64,000 bases of DNA from Ophiura sarsii (lineage: Eukaryota; Echinodermata; Ophiuroidea; Amphilepidida; Ophiuridae): positions 8,017,109 to 8,081,108 of the forward strand of contig CM069452.1 in the NCBI GenBank assembly GCA_035610835.1, read 5' to 3'. The notes beneath the pieces are model-generated. The model was not told where the DNA came from. It searched no databases and worked only from the letters and a program-made list of their open reading frames with translations. The position numbers and the translations under genes were made by a program. The first letter of the stretch is position 1. The number at the start of each line of letters is the position of its first letter. This document shows, one piece after another, positions 24,880 through 36,021 of this stretch.

Positions 24880-25936
24880 GGGCAGTGTCAACCCAGCACT
24901 TGTTTCATAAATCGAATTTCATATTTCTCTATTAATTTATACTTTTATATGTATTCTATCATTACCATCACAAGTTACTAATCGGAAGCGATTATTTCCC
25001 GTTCTTTTGGGTGATTTAAAATTGTTGTTTTGGTATGTTTGAGTCAGGAAAAGGCGCATGGTTATTTGGCGGGAAATTAAGCGGACTTCCGTGCTTTTCA
25101 AATGCTGCGACAGCTGTTCGATCATTGCATCGCGCGCTGAATCTTCCCGTGCGTAATACTAGACGCGCCGCTTAATATCCGCAACGTAGACGCGAAAAAC
25201 AAAAGAGCGCAAAACACTGTCTAAAAATGTAAACAAAGGCCAATCTTACGATCATTTAAATTTCTGTTTTCTTCCAATTTCTTCACATTGTGACAATATA
25301 AATTGAATCTGATAGTTTATTTTAATTGTTCATAATAGTATACTCGCCTTTTGGGTCACACGCCCGTGTATTCCGAGAACATTTAGCTTTAAATGGTGGA
25401 AAATGTCAATATTTTTACTAAATCGCTGTTTTCTAGAAGTTCAAATTTGAAGGAATTTTACGATTTTTCAGACAGCATAACTAAAGGACTTTCAGCGCTA
25501 GGAGGATTTTTTTGATTTTTTTCGATTATGGATTTTAAACTCGAGATATGCATCCATTTCTAGCGAAATGTATGCAAAAAAAACATGACTTTTACACTTT
25601 TCCGATGTTTTTAATGTAGCAATATTTCAAAAACTAAGCCTTATTTTGGAAAAAGAAAAAATTGCTTCCTAGACAAAATTGTCTTGTTTACAAAAATGTA
25701 TATTAGAACAAATTACCATTTTTTATTTTATAGTTATGCTGTCTGAAAAATTTGGGGTAAAAAAAAATCACTTTTTGGTTCATTTCTCAAAATTTATTTG
25801 GTATCACATTGATATCACCATCGGATTCCTTATCAAATTTCCTTTCTATAAATGTATACTTTTATGTACTTTTATTCAATATTCTCAAACTTAGAAGCAA
25901 AAGTTGATCATCAAAATAATAGGGTTGACACTTCCC
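24880..25936. mobile_element. TTAA-flanked non-autonomous DNA transposon
   Basis: A 1057-base insert in copy C whose empty site in copy A reads ATATTAACGAGCG. TTAA flanks both ends (24876-24879 and 25937-25940). The inverted ends are GGGCAGTGTCAACCC and its near-perfect complement. A TTAA duplication is typical of piggyBac-type transposition, although the ends start GGG rather than the common CCC. The interior is AT-rich, and the small frames at 24937-25125 and 25679-25894 resemble no known protein. Confidence 0.7.
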
Positions 25937-26838
25937 TTAACAGCGTCTCAGATACTAAACATGCAGGGAAATTCCAGAAGCGGTATAGTCTGTCTGAATA
26001 GATTAATTAAAATAACAGTCGCAGTATCATAACGAAAATATGAAATGCATGCAGTAAAAACAGACAGAAACAATTGAGATTGTTTTTATGTATGCTGTTT
26101 TTGAAGTGGCGTGTTGTTTTACATACAAAAATATTGTTTTCATATTCAAAGAAATCGAATGCTATTGAGGATTCAGCACATCATCGCATTTATCGGTTTC
26201 GACTGAAAAGACCTTGGGTTAAATAAAATACTTGTGTGTTATAAAGACGGCTCTGCATATTACCATTGTAAACCAAAATATTGTCAATAAACGTTACACA
26301 ACATACATTCGTTAGGGTTAGATTTGAAGGGTTAAAGCATCTACTCATAGCAAAACACAAGTCATTACGAGATTACAATATTCCTATTGAAATTCCCCCG
26401 TGGAATGCCACTTGAGCAGTAATTGAAAATCTTGTCCAGAGATATTCATGATATTATGCTATCAATATCCTATAGATCTGAAATGAGACGCCATGTTAAC
26501 ATGTCTAGTTAGTCGGCAGTGAGTCACCAAGTGTTTCAGTACATGATGGTTGATATTCACATGCAATAGTTTATCATTTGGGACAGGTGTGTCTTTATTA
26601 AAGTTCCTGAAATTATAAATTCCTTATACATTTATTTTATAAAATAGATTTTAAAATGTTTAAAACATATCATCAATAAAATACAGTATGAAACCAAACC
26701 TGAGGATAATACAGTAAGTCAAATGTGTCAGAAGGAAAGCGGAGTTCCTTAAGTACATTTGGAAACATTGTCTCATCTGCTCACCCAACAAAAATAGTCA
26801 TGTTTTAACACGGGATAGTGAGACCACAGTTACCAAAA

Positions 26839-27021
26839 CAGGGTCAGAATTTCGTCACAGGTTGCGAGAATCTATTTAGATTCCTGCAAAGGATTGTGTG
26901 AGAATCTATCCATTCAATGTATGTGTAGGCAGAATATCTCTACGAGAATCAACTTGGATTCTCGCAACTTTACCAGCGGAAATCTTTGCGAGAATGGATT
27001 CTCCGCAACATTTTGACCCTG
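26839..27021. mobile_element. 183-bp MITE with GCGAGAATC repeats (C, first)
   Basis: Inverted ends CAGGGTC and GACCCTG enclose several copies of GCGAGAATC/GATTCTCGC in both orientations. Relatives lie at about 34690-34874 and 43633-43815. Copies A and B lack it. Confidence 0.6.
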
Positions 27022-27133
27022 CTGAAAGTAGACTTTTCATCAGCTAAATATTCAAATACAACCATTGGGCAACTTACAGTTCCTATAACTATTCTTCTGA
27101 ACAAATGTGGGGGAACATAAAAGTTATTTAGTT

Positions 27134-27301
27134 CAATGGACTGTGTGTTTAAAGACGTAACACGAGCAGCCACAGTTTTCTTCAAATGGATCGGGAATGA
27201 AAATGTCGCCAATTGGGGATTCACAGCACTCTAAATGTTTCCTCATGGATTCAGACTGGTCCGGCCTGTGCTGGACGTAGTGGATTGTTCTGTACATGGT
27301 C
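27134..27301 (-). pseudogene. Possible decayed terminal exon (copy C)
   Basis: On the minus strand a splice-acceptor-like TTTAGCTTAG at about 27302-27311 is followed by an open stretch of about 55 codons ending in TGA at 27134. The peptide has paired cysteines and a stretch reading ESPIGDIFIP, and looks more like protein than the surrounding shadows do. The matching region of copy D (43916-44087) is also open. The two differ mostly by amino-acid-changing substitutions and by a small indel that changes the last dozen residues, as expected of decaying copies. I do not recognise the family. It could be chance, or an exon of an unidentified gene carried along in the duplication. Confidence 0.3.
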
Positions 27302-28073
27302 CTAAGCTAAAGAATGATGTAAAACTTTCTCTGATTGGACAAATGCTTTTGGCAATAAAATTACAACATTGACAAATAAACACTAGATAACATCTTCTGT
27401 TAGTAGACCAAACATAAATATCCAAAGGCCATACCCACACACACAATTACATGTAACCTAAGAGAGGTCATTCTGATCAGTTGCACACAAACACTGTGCT
27501 TGGAACCTTGTACATTTGGCAACTGATTTTATATGACAAACAGGCCTAAACGTTTGGATATGATCTGACCGCCGCGCCATACATTTTCAATACAGGCTAC
27601 CGAATAGACACTTACATCAACCATATTGGTAGGATATTCCAAAAGATACATGATAAGTAGCTGTAAGCTATGAACCCCAATGTCACATAGCCTTAGTACA
27701 GGATCTATGGTACAAGGAATAACTTTCCTTATACCTGACAAAATACTGCCAGTCTCCCACATATCAATATCAAATTACAACATTGACAAATAAACACTAG
27801 ATAACATCTTGTGTTAGACCAAACATATCCAAAGGCCATACCCACACACAGAACCAGCCAGGTGCTGTTATCCCAAATTTGCTGAGGTAAATGTATTCTA
27901 CCATAACTGTCACTGATTCTACCTAAAAGCTATAAAATTCAAGAACTTTTATGTTGTCTCTCTTGGACACAAAGTCTGCAAAACATCCCTTAACCCTAAC
28001 TTTACCCCCCACTTTTGTCTGAATTTTTTCTTCAACGTTGAAAATTGACCATATCCCCGATCCCCCCCCCCCC

Positions 28074-28142
28074 CACCGGGATTTGATCCAGGGACCTCCA
28101 GCACGTGGAGCTTCCAATTCCACGCTACACCACGGCTTCCAA
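28074..28142 (-). other. tRNA-like RNA polymerase III head
   Basis: On the minus strand a box-A-like GTGGTGTAGCGTGG is followed about 40 bases later by a box-B-like GGATCAAATCC. The cloverleaf is not convincing enough for a working tRNA. It is best read as a tRNA-derived promoter inside a mobile element. Confidence 0.55.
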
Positions 28143-28461
28143 GCACAGTCTGGGCAGTGTATTGCCCAGACTGTATGGAGTGGGTCCATTTATTCATCAA
28201 AAAACTTCCACGCCGTCGGGTGGTACCAACGTGCCCAGTCGTGGTATATTGTGGTCAGGCGCGTACGCAGGATTTTGTAAAGGGGGTGTTTTAGAAATCT
28301 TGATATAATTATTTCAATATCCATGCCTGCGCAAAGCGCTGGCCGGGACACGCTTGCGTGTCTCGGGAGAGTTCGAGGGGGGTATCCCCCCTCGAAGTTC
28401 GCCAGAAGTTTTTTGAAACTCATGGTTGAAAAGAACGCATTTCCTTGCATATTTTTGAACA

Positions 28462-29121
28462 CAGGGGCGTAGCAAGGTACCAAATAGTGGGGCGGCTATA
28501 CTGGTAATTGAGCTTTGTGTACTATCAAAGCGGTGAGAAGTAGAAAAAAAAAATCAATTTTAGAACTCATTTGGTGGGATCTGGTGTATACTTTTGACCA
28601 ATATTTTATCGAAAAGCCACCTCTTCATTTCCAAAAAATATTTTGTTTTTTATCAATGCACGAAAGAAGTTGAGCATAACTGATATATTCTTGATTTAAG
28701 TATACATGGTTTAAAAGCTCGAACAGGGGGGGAGTCTGAGGGGATGTGGCCCCTTCAGAAGTAGAAAAAAATTCAATTTTAGAACTCATTTGGTGCGATC
28801 TGGTGTATACTTTTGACCAATATTTTATCGAAAAGCCACCTCTTCATTTCAAATAAATATTTTGTTTTTTATCAATGCACGAAAGAAGTTGAGCATATTC
28901 TTGATTTAAGTATACATGGGTTAAAAGCTCGAACAGGGGGGGAGTATGAGGGGGGATGTGCCCCCTTCAGAATTGGATTTGTTTTCAATTTTCGAACCCA
29001 TTTGGTGTGTACTTTTGACCAATATTTTATTGAAAAGCAATCCCTTTCCCCCATTTCTTCTCTTTTTTCCCCTTTTTCTTTCTTTGCAAAAAAGTGGGCC
29101 GCCCCGGTTGCGACGCGCCTG
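28462..29121. mobile_element. hAT-like element nested in copy 2
   Basis: A 660-base element with ends CAGGGGCGTAGCAAGG and GCGACGCGCCTG. It is flanked by a perfect 8-base duplication TTTGAACA (28454-28461 and 29122-29129). Family copy 1 has the empty site near 13350. Inside, a block of about 220 bases containing TTTTGACCAATATTTTAT is repeated nearly three times in tandem. No transposase was seen. Confidence 0.75.
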
Positions 29122-29313
29122 TTTGAACACTTATTGCAGGTTTTTTCTTATTTCAACGTTGCAATTTCTCACCAGTAACTCATGTGTTACCACCAAATCT
29201 TAATACTTTTGACTGAGTTCAACCCTAAAACATCATAGGCCTACAGTAACTTAATCTGCAAGCATTGGTTTTACCGGCGATCTCATTGGTTCAATGTGTG
29301 TCACATGACACGG

Positions 29314-29656
29314 CAGTGGCGAAGCTAGGTTATTCATATTGGGGGGGGGCGAGAAATGAAAATGACCCGACCAGATTTTGTGAGTGAAGTTTTGCGCGCA
29401 CAGCGCGCAAAATTGTTCAAGTTTACACCTATTTTTTGCCCGATTTAGCTACATTTTGACTCTAAACAAGCTTGTACCAAAGAATTTTGCATTTTGGGAA
29501 GACATATGCGCGCGTAGCGCGCGATATAAATTTCATCTGTGTACTTTGAACATGATTCCTTTGGTCAAATGAACCGAGTGCCAATCTCAACCGACTATTA
29601 GTGGGGGGCGGTCGCCCCCTTCGCCCCCCCCCCCCTCCTCTGGCTATACGCCACTG
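29314..29656. mobile_element. hAT-like MITE nested in copy 2
   Basis: A 343-base element with ends CAGTGGCGAAGC and ATACGCCACTG. It has a perfect 8-base duplication TGACACGG (29306-29313 and 29657-29664). It is orthologous by position to 12803-13151, so it was already inside the host element when that element spread. Confidence 0.8.
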
Positions 29657-30871
29657 TGACACGGGTTATTCTCCCTTTCAAGTTTAACAGACTGACAGAA
29701 AAAAGCATCGATGCCTAATAATCTCTTCAATTTAGTTTCTTTTAGTTTATCTATTTTTCTTTTTTCATTTTTATCCTGTCTTTTCCCTTCATATTCTCTT
29801 ATTTTTCTTTTCACCCGGCTTGGAGGGGGTGTTTAATACACGTGATTAACCCTTTGAACCCTAGCTGTCCCCGCCTGTTTGTAACCCTCAAGAAAAGGGA
29901 ACAGAACATTTTCGACTTTACATTTATTTGTGCTATGATTGAGGTACATTTCTGCTTCTAAACAAGCTCCTACTCCCAAACTATTCCATTTTTGAGACAT
30001 ATCCGCGCGTAGCTCCGCGAATTCTTTTCGTTTGTGTACTTTAAACCATCGTAATTCCATGATTCCTCTTGTTAAATGAACGGACAATGCCAATCTCAAC
30101 CGACATACAGTCAATATTGGAGGGGCAATCTCCCTGTGACCCCCCTCTGGTTACGCCACTGCCTCTCCCCTGTCTCCGTTGTCCGGGCCCCGCTCTTCCT
30201 TTCTCTTTTTCATTCTCCTTTCCCTTCTCTTTTCCTCTCCTTTCCCTTCTCTTTTTCCTCTCCTTTCCCTTCCCTCTCCTTTCCCCTTTTTATTTTTTTA
30301 GGACAGACCCAAGGGGGGTGTTTCACACCCAAAACACCCCCCCTGCGTACGCGCCTGATTGTGGTATATGGTCGGGTTAGGGTTAATACAGGTATATAAA
30401 AACGATACAAGTGCAAGGCTGCGTACAGAGCTGTAAAGGTAAAGTATTCTCAGTCAACACCTTAGGGGTATATGATTGAAAGCCTTTCATTCCCCTGTTG
30501 ACTTTGACACATAATATCCTTCAAAATAGATATACTTGACTGAATTAAAGGTTCGAGAGTGTCAAATAATTCACAACACAAATGGATTTAGTTCATAGAT
30601 TCCTGGTTAATGCTGTTTTTAATACATTTACAAATCATGGTTACTGTTGTCAAAACAACATGAATAATCAAATGCCTGGGTTATCTTAATTACAAAACAG
30701 AACTGTTTGTTATACAATACAATATTATCAGCAATTCAAGGGTTTGCACATCAGCCAATCTGTGTATGCCAAATTTTAAAATGTACTACTGTGACAGTTA
30801 TTACACAATTTGGCACAATGTGGATGACAATATATATCCCCAAGTGTCTGGTTGGTTGGTTTTTGGTCACA

Positions 30872-31210
30872 GTCACAAAGAAATTAAATAGATTTGAGCT
30901 CAGACATTATAATAAATCATCCAGATATTTTTCTCTTTCACAACGTTATGTAAAATTTGACTGTATAAAATAAGAAATGTCACCAGGGGCATTCTGCGGC
31001 AAATTGGTCCATTTTCATGTGCCAGAAATACACTTGAGCTCCTGCCACAAAGAAATTAAATAGATTTTAGGTCAGACATATAACAAATCATCCAGTTATT
31101 TTTCTCTTTCACAACATTATGTATAATTTGACTGTATAAAATTAGAAATGTCACCAGGGGCATTCTGTGGCAAATTGGTCCATTTTCATGTGCCAGCTCC
31201 TATGGCAAAT
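30872..31210. repeat. Tandem duplication of about 175 bp
   Basis: The block containing CAAAGAAATTAAATAGATTT through GGTCCATTTTCATGTGCCAG appears at 30872 and again from about 31046, slightly diverged. Copy D has it once (about 52420-52580). Confidence 0.75.
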
Positions 31211-31370
31211 TGCAGGACCCAAAATTGTGTTTTACTATAAGATTGTGCTACACAACTATGCCCCCCCCCCCCTGGATGTGCCACTGTCTGAAATATATCA
31301 TAGAATGTTTTTGGATGGAAGAATGGACCCAGCCCATATAGTTTGCGCAATACACTGCGCAAACTAACCT

Positions 31371-31437
31371 TGACAGCCGTGGTGTAGTGTGGAATTCTTC
31401 GCCTGTGGTGCGAGAGGTCCCTGGATCAAATCCCGGG
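31371..31437 (+). other. tRNA-like RNA polymerase III head
   Basis: Box-A-like GTGGTGTAGTGTGG and box-B-like GGATCAAATCC are spaced as in a tRNA and closely match 28074-28142 on the other strand. Part of the mobile element, not a working tRNA. Confidence 0.55.
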
Positions 31438-31608
31438 GGGGGGGGGGGGATCGGGGGGGGATCGGGGGGATCGGGGGGGGATCGGGGGGGATCGGGGGGA
31501 TCGGGGGGGATCGGGGGGGATCGGGGGGATCGGGGGGGATCGGGGGGATCGGGGGGGATCGGGGGGATCGGGGGGGATCGGGGGGGATCGGGGGGGGGGA
31601 TATTTTGG
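31438..31608 (+). repeat. (GATC + G-run) microsatellite
   Basis: Around 17 repeats of ATC followed by five to nine G residues. Each run can contribute to G-quadruplex structure. It produces the glycine- and proline-rich open frames around 31389-31691, which are not genes. Copy 1 of the element has only a short C-run at the same place (about 28064-28075), so the array expanded locally. Confidence 0.9.
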
Positions 31609-32106
31609 TCGATTTTCCACGTTGAAGAAAAAATTCTGAAAAAAGAGGGGGTAGAGTTAGGGTTAAGATACCTGACAAAACTTACTGCCAATCTCCCACG
31701 TACATATCAATATAAAATTACAACATTGACAAATAAACACTAGATAACATCTTCTGTTAGTAGACCAAACATAAATATCCAAAGGCCATACCCACACACA
31801 CAACCAGCCAGGTGCTGCAATCCCAAACTTGTATTATTATGTATTCTACCATAACTGTCACTGATTCTACCTAAAAGCTATAAAATTCAAGAACTTTTAT
31901 TTTGTCTCTCTTGGACACAAAGTCTGCAAAACATCCCTTAATACAAGTATTTTATATAAAAAACAACACAAGTGCAAGGCTGTGTACAGAGTTGTAAAGG
32001 TACATCACTCTCAGTCAACACCTTAGGGGTTATAATATGATTGAAAGCCTTTCATTCCCCTGTTGACTTTGACACATAATATCTTTCAAAATAGATATAC
32101 TTGTCT

Positions 32107-32405
32107 GAATTAAAGGTACAAGAGTGTCAAATAATTCACAATACAAATGAATTAAAGGTACAAGAGTGTCAAATAATTCACAACACAAATGAATTAAAGG
32201 TACAAGAGTGTCAAATAATTCACAACACAAATGAATTAAAGGTACAAGAGTGTCAAATAATTCACAACACAAATGAATTAAAGGTACAAGAGTGTCAAAT
32301 AATTCACAATACAAATGAATTAAAGGTACAAGAGTGTCAAATAATTCACAACACAAATGAATTAAAGGTACAAGAGTGTCAAATAATTCACAACACAAAT
32401 GGATT
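32107..32405. repeat. 42-bp minisatellite array, copy C
   Basis: Seven units of the same 42-base repeat as in copy B, but more uniform and without the alternating 84-base pattern. This suggests an independent expansion. A single unit remains in the repeated sub-block at about 32850-32900. Confidence 0.9.
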
Positions 32406-32407
32406 TA

Positions 32408-32477
32408 CGGTACGGTCCCGCATGGTCCCCGCCATGCCCCGGGTCCCCAAGGGCCGGGCTTGCAATTGATAAGTGCA
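32408..32477. mobile_element. Terminal fragment of the GC-rich MITE
   Basis: About 70 bases matching one end of the 7559-8034 element, ending in AATTGATAAGTGCA before TTA. The other end is absent and the fragment abuts the minisatellite array, so it marks a deletion or recombination junction. Confidence 0.65.
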
Positions 32478-32921
32478 TTACAACATTGACAAATAAACAC
32501 TAGATAACATCTTCTGTTGGACCAAACATAAATATCCAAAGGCCATACCCACACACAGAACCAGCCAGGTGCTGCCATCCCAAACTTGCTGAAGTAATTA
32601 TCTACCTAAAAGCTATAAAATTCAAGAACTTATTTTGTCTCTCTTGGACAGTCTGCAAAATACCTGGGGCAAAATATCCCTTAAAACAGGTATTTTATAT
32701 AAAAAACAACACAAGTGCAAGGCTGTGTACAGAGTTGTAAAGGTACATCACTCTCAGTCAACACCTTAGGGGTTATAATATGATTGAAAGCTTTTCATTC
32801 CCCTGTTGACTTTGACACATAATATCTTCCTTCAAAATAGATATACTTGTCTGAATTAAAGGTACAAGAGTGTCAAATAATTCATAATACAAATGGATTT
32901 AAGGCAAAATACAAAATAAAA

Positions 32922-33324
32922 CATGTTTAGCATCCTGCCTTTTTGAAAATAAGGAAGGAGGAGGCCCTTTTTTTCTTTCAAAATGGCAGCCCGACACATT
33001 TTGTCAAGATAGCTGGCCGGGCTATTTTTCTAGATGGTTGCCTGCTTTTTTCAAAGTGACGCCACTTGGACTCTCAAGAAATTACATATTGGCTTCTTAT
33101 GGGCCAGATGAAACAGAAAATGAGACCAAAATGATGTCTTGTCCTGAGTTCTGAGAACCAGTTTATTTCACGGGGCAAACACCGGGGGCAAACAGCTTCA
33201 TACAAGAAGTGCTAAAGTCAAAATATACAATTTATTTATTTTAATTGGAAAAAAAGAAAATTAAAAAAGAAAGAAAGAAAGGAGGCGGCCCCTAAAAAGG
33301 AAGCGGGCAGGGACGCTAAACATG
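32922..33324. mobile_element. Ancient MITE (copy C member)
   Basis: The counterpart of 5120-5534 and 17156-17572, with ends CATGTTTAGCATCC and GGACGCTAAACATG. It is non-coding. Confidence 0.65.
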
Positions 33325-33352
33325 ATTTTTTTTATTTGGCATAATAGTTCAT

Positions 33353-33373
33353 ATTTATTTATTTATTTATTTA
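33353..33373 (+). repeat. (ATTT)5 microsatellite
   Basis: A tetranucleotide run present only in copy C. Copies A and B read straight from TTCATA to GATCCC. Confidence 0.9.
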
Positions 33374-34689
33374 GATCCCTGGTTTATATGTAATGGGAAG
33401 GTTAAAAGCCCTTGCCAGTTACAAATCCTGTTTGCGTTTATAGATCATGGTTACCGTTGTCAAAACAATATGAGAAAAACAAAATGCCTGGGTTATATAT
33501 CTCAATTACAACTCAGAACTGTTTGTTATACAATACAATATCTAGCAAATCAAGGGTTTACACACAACCATGCCAAAGGGAGCTCCTAAATTCTAAAATG
33601 TGCTAACAGTTTCTAGTACTACACAAGCTTACAAAATTATGCACAGATCTTAACAATTTGGATTGAATATTCCCAACTGTCTGTTGTTGTTTAAGGTTAA
33701 GTTTTGGTCACAGTTTTGCAAAGAAATGAAAAATAGACCGCAGTCATGCGGTAGTACGGTAGTAATAATAAATCAGCAACAGCATATTTCATTGGTGAAG
33801 ATAGCCTTATCGTAACCAGCGGCATTCTGTGGCAAATTGGTCCATTTTCATGTGACAGAAATTCACTTTAGCTCCTATGGCAAATTTCAGGCCCCAAATG
33901 TATTGTAGCTTTACCAATTTTAAAAAATTGGTCTGATAAAATTGGTCTGAAATGTCCAATTCAGAACAAATTAAGCAAATTTTTACAATAAAAACCCAAA
34001 TTTGTCTGTACAGCCTTCGCGCGCATTTTCACCCAATTTTTTCTTGCCCCCTGTTTGCCCCCCCCCCCCAAAAAAAAAATGTTGATGCTGGTGCTGCCAC
34101 TGGGGGAGACTAGGAGCAAATGAACGTTAGAAAGAAGTTGGTAATATCTCTTTAGGAAAATAGCAAAGTGTCAACATAACCTTACCTGTATTTTATGATG
34201 CATTGGATGGATACTGAGCATAATGAACCTTCCTTAATAGTATTGTGTTCCCTAGTAAACCTGTCAAATATATATCATAGAATGTGTTACGTGTTACATT
34301 CCTTTTGAAATAACCTCATTTCAAAATCAAGAAATGTCTCAGAAGTCTCCATTGTACCCTAAATATGTGACACTCAAAATGATATAACATATTGAAAAAA
34401 AGCACCCAAAATACAAACATTCTTAAAAAGTGTGTTATGTCTTCTTGGTACATTTTCCAATCAATCAATGGAACTTGACCCTCCTTACATAGATAGCAGA
34501 TTTATGTGGATTGCCTGCTTTCTAATGTATAATGAGATAATACCTTAATCTTGTACGATTTTTGAATAATCTTTTATCGTGTGGCAATATTACCCTTTTT
34601 ATAAAACAATGCCTACCATACCAGTGAACCAATGTTGTCTTCTGAATTTGATTGACTAAAGACAAGAGGTGAGTAATAGTGATGGAGAA

Positions 34690-34874
34690 GTTCTTAAAAG
34701 GGTGCGAGAAACCATTTAGATTCTTGCAAAGAATTTTGGTGAGAATCCATGGATTCTCCTCCATTCAAATAGTGCGTTAGACAGATTTATACCCACAAGA
34801 ATCAATTAGGATTCTCACAACTTTACCGGCAGGAATCTTTGCGAGAATGGATTCTCCTTAAATTGCTGACCCTG
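34690..34874. mobile_element. MITE with GCGAGAATC repeats (C, second)
   Basis: A relative of 26839-27021, with the right end GACCCTG retained and the left end eroded. It contains GAGAATCC and GGATTCTC in both orientations. Confidence 0.5.
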
Positions 34875-36021
34875 AGTTAAAGGAAATCATTGCCATGAAA
34901 CTTTAGCTCTCAGATATGCAACATTATTATTATACAGACCACATCAGTAGGTTAGCATTTTTTTAAATTGGCTTTAGAAAGAAAGAAAAATCACCTTTAC
35001 GGACGTCGCCACAATGATCGAAACTATGACAAAACAGTTACCAGATTTCTGAATCTCTGTTTCATGGGGGTTTTTTTATGCATTGAATTCCTGATTATGT
35101 GCAGTGACCTTTTGCTGGCGAGGTGGTTTTAGTAATGATGACGTCACAATATTGAATACGGCTATTCCATCAGCACTTTCGACACAGACAACCGGGCACG
35201 AATTTCAAATAGTCACATGTTGGGGATGTGCAGTTTCAATTTGTTTTATTGAACATTATAGTTCAACTAAACTAGTCAATATACATTTGATAATTATTTT
35301 CCTACCATATAATGCTTGGCTTTATGAATAGTACTGTTCTCCTTTAACATTTTCCCAATAACAAATCAAAAAGTGTAGATTTGTCAGAAAGAAAGGTGAC
35401 AAAAAACAGTAAAACCTGCACCAATTGCAGAGGCATTAACATTAAATGGAACAGCAGGCATTTCTTTAAGTAGAACAAATGAGTGCATTGTGATACTGGA
35501 TATGTGGACTATCTGTGATATGTCACACACACACATACACCATGTACACTGTGTTATGAATTTCCTGTCAATAACACCAATGATATATGATATATATTTG
35601 ACTGATCTGTAACACTATACATGCTGTGAATTTATATCAATCTGAAGTTGTAATATTATATGTCAAATGGATCACACTTTTGAGTCCTGAACCCCCGGGC
35701 CTGAACCCCAATTGATATGATCACAAGCATTTTAAAGGTGCATGGTCCATCTCAGTCAGTTACGCAGGGAGTTGTGTAACCTTTCCCTGATGTTACAATT
35801 ATATGGCGCCAAAACATAACATAAGTACAAACGAACATGTATAGTATAGTCTCGGTCCAGCCAGACTAGTTCTTGAAATAGCCCTATTATATACTGTACA
35901 AGTGGTAATTTTTGAACATTTAATTGATTTTGAACTGTTCTGCATGTTTTTAAATTCGCAATTTGTAGCTTCATCACAGACCTATATAAGCAAAAGAAAT
36001 ATGTTGCATGTTAATACTTCT

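Larger units (their letters stand above)
28256..30357. mobile_element. hAT-like non-autonomous element, copy 2
   Basis: The same family as 12100-13557 but inverted. It is 2102 bases long, with ends CAGGCGCGTACGCAGG and a perfect 8-base target duplication ATTGTGGT (28248-28255 and 30358-30365). Its extra length relative to copy 1 is explained by the nested insertion at 28462-29121. It sits inside the TTAA-flanked MITE. The pyrimidine-rich block near 30185-30300 gives long meaningless open frames. Confidence 0.8.
27994..30382 (-). mobile_element. TTAA-flanked MITE with tRNA-like core, copy 1 (interrupted)
   Basis: The inverted ends CCCTAAC and GTTAGGG are flanked by TTAA on both sides (27990-27993 and 30383-30386). 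The empty site in the duplicated block at about 31936 reads CCCTTAATAC. Without the hAT-like insertion at 28256-30357 and its duplicated target, the element is about 279 bases long. Read on the minus strand it holds a perfect hairpin (28146-28173), then a tRNA-like stretch (28074-28142), then a C/G-rich run and the right end. A TTAA target and CCCTAA-type ends point to piggyBac-type mobilisation, while the core looks like a SINE head. Confidence 0.65.
31304..31662 (+). mobile_element. TTAA-flanked MITE with tRNA-like core, copy 2 (left end lost)
   Basis: The right end GTTAGGG is followed by TTAA (31663-31666), matching the target sequence seen in copy D near 44452. The order is a hairpin at 31340-31365, a tRNA-like stretch at 31371-31437, a GATC/G-rich array, then the same end block as copy 1. 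The left end is missing. The flanks on the two sides come from different parts of the ancestral segment, so a rearrangement breakpoint coincides with this element. Confidence 0.6.

Noticed and set aside
28813..29203. Overlapping frames of 60-121 codons on both strands
   Set aside because: They lie in the tandemly repeated interior of a nested hAT-like element, with no conserved motif and mutually overlapping in sense and antisense.
31248..31743. Glycine-rich and proline-rich proteins on opposite strands
   Set aside because: Pure translation of the GATC/G-run microsatellite in different frames.
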